From assembly GCA_947503395.1 (NCBI GenBank), contig CANNDP010000034.1:1-9481 (forward strand): DNA of 9,481 nucleotides. The letters are read 5' to 3'. Below, piece after piece: positions 6,998 to 9,481 of this stretch. The translations under genes and the position numbers were made by a program. The notes below the pieces were generated by a model that was given only the letters and a program-made list of their open reading frames with translations, did not search any database and had not been told where the DNA came from. Numbering within the stretch: position 1 is the stretch's first letter; every line of letters begins with the position of its first letter. The DNA comes from Actinomycetota bacterium. Its GTDB lineage: Bacteria > Actinomycetota > Actinomycetes > Nanopelagicales > Nanopelagicaceae.

Positions 6998-7642
6998 ATG
7001 GAGAGACAACGCATAGTTCTCTGGCGCCATGGCCAGACTGATTGGAATATCGCTAATCGATTTCAGGGACATTCTGATATTGCTTTAAATGAGGTTGGTA
7101 TTCGCCAAGCAGAGCGAGCAGCGCCACTACTTCTAAATCTTCAACCTTCGAAAATAATTTCAAGCGATCTAATTAGAGCAAGAAAGACTGCCGAAGCGCT
7201 AGCCAAGTTAGCTGGCCTTGAAGTTCACATTGATCCGGACTTGAGAGAGACTAATGGTGGCAATTGGGAAGGAAAGACTGGGGAGCAGAATAGAGCTGAG
7301 GATTATCATCGATTTGTTCATTGGCTAGATGGAGATGATGAGAGGGCAGGAGAAGTTGGCGAGAAGAGAAGTGAGATTGCCACAAGAGCTGTTAGAGCAA
7401 TTGAAAAGGGTTTACGCGGCGATGTTTCAACTCTAATAGTTGCAACCCACGGCGGAACTGCGCGATGTATTTTAGGCAAGATGCTTGATATGCCGATGAA
7501 ACAATGGTCATCAATCGGCGGACTATCCAATGCTTCATGGTCGATTCTAGAAAATGGCCATCATCGCTCTGGCTGGGTTTTAGTAGAACATAACTCTGGC
7601 TCACTACCGGAGCCGATATATGGAGAGGAAAGTGGGGCGTAG
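6998..7642 (+). CDS. Histidine phosphatase family protein, probable GpgP (Rv2419c) orthologue
   Basis: This 214-residue protein belongs to the phosphoglycerate-mutase-like histidine phosphatases. The catalytic core is complete: RHG with the phosphate-accepting histidine H11, R60 in SDLIRARKTAEAL, the acid/base E84 in LRETNGGNWEG, and the second histidine H151 in THGGT. Position after nadD and rsfS, length, and the spacing of H11, R60 and E84 match mycobacterial Rv2419c. That enzyme removes phosphate from glucosyl-3-phosphoglycerate to give glucosylglycerate, a precursor of methylglucose lipopolysaccharide and a compatible solute. Substrate is not readable from sequence, since the family is versatile, so I give no symbol. 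The ATG has a weak AGG (6986-6988) nine bases upstream. The last 30 residues, rich in Gly, Ser and Glu, look disordered. Confidence 0.85.
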   Translation: MERQRIVLWRHGQTDWNIANRFQGHSDIALNEVGIRQAERAAPLLLNLQPSKIISSDLIRARKTAEALAKLAGLEVHIDPDLRETNGGNWEGKTGEQNRAEDYHRFVHWLDGDDERAGEVGEKRSEIATRAVRAIEKGLRGDVSTLIVATHGGTARCILGKMLDMPMKQWSSIGGLSNASWSILENGHHRSGWVLVEHNSGSLPEPIYGEESGA

Positions 7643-7643
7643 T

Positions 7644-7681
7644 TTGAGGTAAGGTCTGTTCTATTACCTTAAAAATGTAAT
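7644..7681 (+). promoter_or_regulatory. Candidate promoter region for tRNA-Ala
   Basis: The 47-base gap between the phosphatase stop and the tRNA is AT-rich at its 3' end. Two weak -10 candidates are present. TACCTT (7665-7670) is preceded by TTGAGG (7644-7649), a fair -35 with a short 15-base spacer. TGTAAT (7676-7681) is closer to consensus, but has no -35 at a suitable distance and would leave a leader of only one or two bases. The tRNA may also be read from the upstream genes, as no clear terminator lies between. Confidence 0.3.
7647..7669 (+). other. Short inverted repeat before tRNA-Ala
   Basis: AGGTAA (7647-7652) and TTACCT (7664-7669) are perfect reverse complements around an 11-base loop. 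A second, overlapping pairing is AAGGT (7651-7655) with ACCTT (7666-7670). The stem is short and AT-rich and is followed by TAAAAATG rather than a T run, so it does not look like an intrinsic terminator. It overlaps the candidate -35 and -10 elements, so an operator-like site or pure chance are both possible. Confidence 0.25.
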
Positions 7682-7689
7682 AAAAGTTC

Positions 7690-7762
7690 GGGGCTATGGC
7701 GCAGCTGGTAGCGCACCTGCATGGCATGCAGGGGGTCAGGGGTTCAAGTCCCCTTAGCTCCA
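7690..7762 (+). tRNA. tRNA-Ala (anticodon GGC)
   Basis: The 73 bases fold into a full cloverleaf. The acceptor stem is GGGGCTA with TAGCTCC and includes the G3-U70 pair, the identity mark for alanyl-tRNA synthetase. The D arm is GCGC-loop-GCGC. The anticodon stem CCTGC/GCAGG encloses the loop ATGGCAT, giving anticodon GGC, which reads GCC and GCU. A five-base variable region GGGTC and the T arm AGGGG-TTCAAGT-CCCCT follow. The discriminator base is A. The 3' CCA is not encoded, as the next bases are CGT, so it must be added by the CCA enzyme. A tRNA-Ala after the phosphatase and before leuS fits actinobacterial gene order as I recall it. Confidence 0.98.
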
Positions 7763-7766
7763 CGTT

Positions 7767-8723
7767 ATGGATAGCAACTCAGAGAAAAATGCGCTCGCTC
7801 TTCAAGTAATTCCGCGCGGCTGGAACGCTAGCGATATTGGAGATCAAAGCGGCAAACATTTTCTTATCACTGGAGCAACTAGCGGCATTGGTCTTGAGAG
7901 CGCTAGAGAACTAATTAGAGCAGGGGCGCAGGTAACAATTGCTGCGCGCGATCTAAAGAAAGCCGAGCAGGTAGTAAAAGAGTTATCAAGCCAGAGAGCT
8001 CAAATTCTCCATCTAGATTTAACAGATTTAAACAGCGTTAGAAAAGCAGCGAGAGAAGTAAAGCAAGATATTGATGTTTTGATATTAAATGCTGGGGTCA
8101 TGGCTACTCCATTTACAAAGACTGCCGATGATTTTGAACTACAAATGGGTGTTAATCACCTAGGCCACTTTGCTCTTGCTGGGCTTCTATCAGATCGAAT
8201 CAAATCAAGAGTTGTTTCAGTTTCAAGTGCGGCTCATAGACTTGGAAATTTTGGTGAAGGTAGCCAAGATGCAATTAGAGATATCTGTCTTGGCAGAAAT
8301 AAATATCAACCATGGTCGGCATATGGGGCAAGTAAATTAGCTAATCTGCTATTTACATTTGAATTAGAGAGAATTGCTAGAAAGGCCAATTATAGTTTTA
8401 GCGCATTTGCTGCCCATCCTGGTTATGCAAATACTAATTTGCAAAGCGTTGGACCAAAGATGCGGGGAAGCATTATTGAGCAGCGAGGCACAGCATTTGC
8501 TAACGCCCTTATTGCGCAATCTGCATCAAGGGGAGCGCTTCCAACTCTCTGCGCTGCAACATTTTCAAATCTCTATGGCGCTTCATATCTTGGTCCTGAT
8601 GGATTGATGGAGATGCGTGGTTTTCCAAAAGCAACAAGAGCTCGCTCTATTGCCTATGATCAAGGCTTGGCTCGAAACCTCTGGAGCGTTAGTAGTGAAT
8701 TAACTGGAGTTAATTGGCGGTAA
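7767..8723 (+). CDS. Short-chain dehydrogenase/reductase (SDR), retinol-dehydrogenase-like group
   Basis: This 318-residue cytoplasmic oxidoreductase has a classical SDR core. The NAD(P)-binding turn TGATSGIG is at 35-42. An AARD segment (59-62) after the second strand carries an arginine that favours NADP, and LDLTDLNSV (83-91) follows. LNAG is at 107-110, the active-site asparagine is N130 in VNHLGHF, the serine is S153 or S154 in VSSAAH, and the catalytic pair is Y186 and K190 in YGASK. The longer C-terminal part and the AAHPGYANTNL segment resemble the retinol dehydrogenase/WWOX-like bacterial SDRs. The substrate cannot be told. The ATG at 7767 is the only start available, just four bases after the tRNA, with no Shine-Dalgarno sequence. 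leuS follows nine bases after the stop. Codon use looks like that of the neighbours. Confidence 0.9.
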   Translation: MDSNSEKNALALQVIPRGWNASDIGDQSGKHFLITGATSGIGLESARELIRAGAQVTIAARDLKKAEQVVKELSSQRAQILHLDLTDLNSVRKAAREVKQDIDVLILNAGVMATPFTKTADDFELQMGVNHLGHFALAGLLSDRIKSRVVSVSSAAHRLGNFGEGSQDAIRDICLGRNKYQPWSAYGASKLANLLFTFELERIARKANYSFSAFAAHPGYANTNLQSVGPKMRGSIIEQRGTAFANALIAQSASRGALPTLCAATFSNLYGASYLGPDGLMEMRGFPKATRARSIAYDQGLARNLWSVSSELTGVNWR

Positions 8724-8726
8724 TCT
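8721..8726 (+). promoter_or_regulatory. Candidate -10 box (TAATCT) overlapping the SDR stop, before leuS
   Basis: TAATCT begins with the TAA stop of the dehydrogenase and fits TANNNT. It ends six bases before the leuS ATG, so transcription could begin at the start codon. The nearest SD-like bases, AGGG at 8727-8730, are only two bases from the ATG, too close for normal use. No good -35 is visible, so read-through from upstream with coupled translation is a fair alternative. Confidence 0.25.
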
Positions 8727-8732
8727 AGGGCA

Positions 8733-9481
8733 ATGCTCTCGGCCTATGACTTTCACTTTATTCAAGAGAAGTGGTTGCCAATTTGGGACAAGCTAGCGCC
8801 ATTTAGATCCGGGGATGCAAGTGATCCCCGCCCTAAGAAATATGTACTGGATATGTTTCCCTATCCATCGGGCGATCTTCATATGGGCCATGCCGAGGCA
8901 TATGCCTTAGGTGATGTGATTGCTCGTTACTGGGTGCAAAAAGGCTTTAACGTCATGCATCCAATTGGCTGGGATGCATTTGGTCTCCCTGCTGAAAATG
9001 CTGCAATCAAGCGCAATGAAGATCCAAGTATTTGGACTTATGAAAATATAAATACCCAGAAAGCTTCAATGCGCAGGTATGCCTGCTCATTTGATTGGGA
9101 TCGAGTGCTTTATACCTGCGATAGTGAGTATTACCGGTGGAATCAATGGATATTTTTAAAACTATATGAAAAGGGACTGGCTTATCGCAAGAACTCACCA
9201 GTTAATTGGTGCCCAGATTGCCAGACTGTTTTAGCAAACGAGCAGGTAATTGCAGGGCTATGTGAGCGCTGTGATAATCCAGTAACAAAGAAGAAGTTGA
9301 GTCAGTGGTATTTCAAAATCACTGATTATGCTGAGAGATTACTTGATGACATGAAAGAACTCGAGGGCAAGTGGCCTGAGAAAGTTCTAACTATGCAGCG
9401 CAATTGGATTGGAAAATCTGTTGGAGCTGAAGTTAAATTCAATATTGAGGGAAGAGAAGAAGCCTTAACGGTCTATACCAC
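8733..9481 (+). CDS. leuS: Leucyl-tRNA synthetase LeuS (3' end missing)
   Basis: The first 249 codons of the gene are present and remain open to the window end; full-length LeuRS is roughly 800-950 residues. The class I signature appears as HMGH (50-53) within YPSGDLHMGHAEAY, and GWDAFGLPAEN (79-89) follows. Further on, a zinc-ribbon-like segment has the cysteine pairs CPDC and CERC, followed by KKKLSQWYFKITDYAERLL and MQRNWIGKS, all typical of bacterial LeuRS. The enzyme charges tRNA-Leu with leucine in the cytoplasm, with an editing domain expected further downstream. The ATG at 8733 is nine bases after the dehydrogenase stop. That gap is too short for a T-box or attenuator leader, so leucine-responsive control at this spot is unlikely. 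The start codon choice is supported by the normal distance to HMGH. Confidence 0.97.
   Translation, partial: MLSAYDFHFIQEKWLPIWDKLAPFRSGDASDPRPKKYVLDMFPYPSGDLHMGHAEAYALGDVIARYWVQKGFNVMHPIGWDAFGLPAENAAIKRNEDPSIWTYENINTQKASMRRYACSFDWDRVLYTCDSEYYRWNQWIFLKLYEKGLAYRKNSPVNWCPDCQTVLANEQVIAGLCERCDNPVTKKKLSQWYFKITDYAERLLDDMKELEGKWPEKVLTMQRNWIGKSVGAEVKFNIEGREEALTVYT

Noticed and set aside
7741..7762. tRNA-Ala 3' end as an attachment site for an integrated element
   Set aside because: I found no second copy of the tRNA 3' end in the window, and no integrase. The downstream genes are an SDR and leuS.
7392..7763. Reverse-strand open frame of 123 codons beginning within the tRNA
   Set aside because: Its first residues (MELRGLEPLTPCMPCRC) are the antisense translation of tRNA-Ala, a well-known false protein. 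The rest runs antisense to the phosphatase gene.
8374..8607. Forward open frame of 77 codons inside the SDR gene
   Set aside because: It overlaps the conserved SDR C-terminal region in another frame and has no recognisable features.
8724..8732. T-box or leader attenuator before leuS
   Set aside because: Only nine bases separate the upstream stop from the leuS ATG, which cannot hold such an element.

Overview
This window is a stretch of core chromosome from an actinobacterium with unusually AT-rich DNA for that phylum. All genes lie on the + strand and are packed with almost no spacer. The gene order (etfB-etfA, cysteine desulfurase, mnmA, ligA; then nadD, rsfS, a GpgP-type phosphatase, tRNA-Ala, leuS) is the order I know from Actinobacteria such as Mycobacterium and Streptomyces. 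The protein motifs fit too: RsfS and the phosphatase look like the Rv2420c and Rv2419c pair. The low GC (judged by eye, not counted), tiny gaps and overlapping genes suggest a streamlined lineage such as the freshwater acI group (Nanopelagicales). That placement is inference.

Region 1 (1-1526) holds the 3' part of etfB and a complete etfA, the two subunits of an electron-transfer flavoprotein. Region 2 (1576-5877) is a cysteine desulfurase, the tRNA 2-thiouridylase MnmA and the NAD-dependent DNA ligase LigA. The desulfurase probably supplies sulfur to MnmA, 10 bases downstream, as well as to other pathways. MnmA and LigA overlap by one base. Region 3 (5890-7642) holds a 48-residue single-span membrane protein, then nadD, rsfS and a histidine phosphatase. 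The small gene overlaps nadD by 14 bases, and nadD overlaps rsfS by 14 bases. NadD makes the NAD precursor that LigA ultimately consumes. Region 4 (7690-9481) is tRNA-Ala(GGC), a short-chain dehydrogenase starting only 4 bases after the tRNA, and the first 249 codons of leuS, cut by the window end.

There is no gene-free stretch longer than 300 bases. The longest spacers are 49 bases (1527-1575) and 47 bases (7643-7689). I see no mobile element, CRISPR array, long repeat or prophage sign, and no new multi-gene system. The points worth a second look concern gene expression. Several start codons lack a usable Shine-Dalgarno sequence, and three have a TANNNT -10-like box 6-7 bases upstream, as expected for leaderless mRNAs. 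nadD can only start at a TTG inside the small membrane-protein gene. The dehydrogenase reading frame begins almost directly at the tRNA 3' end.
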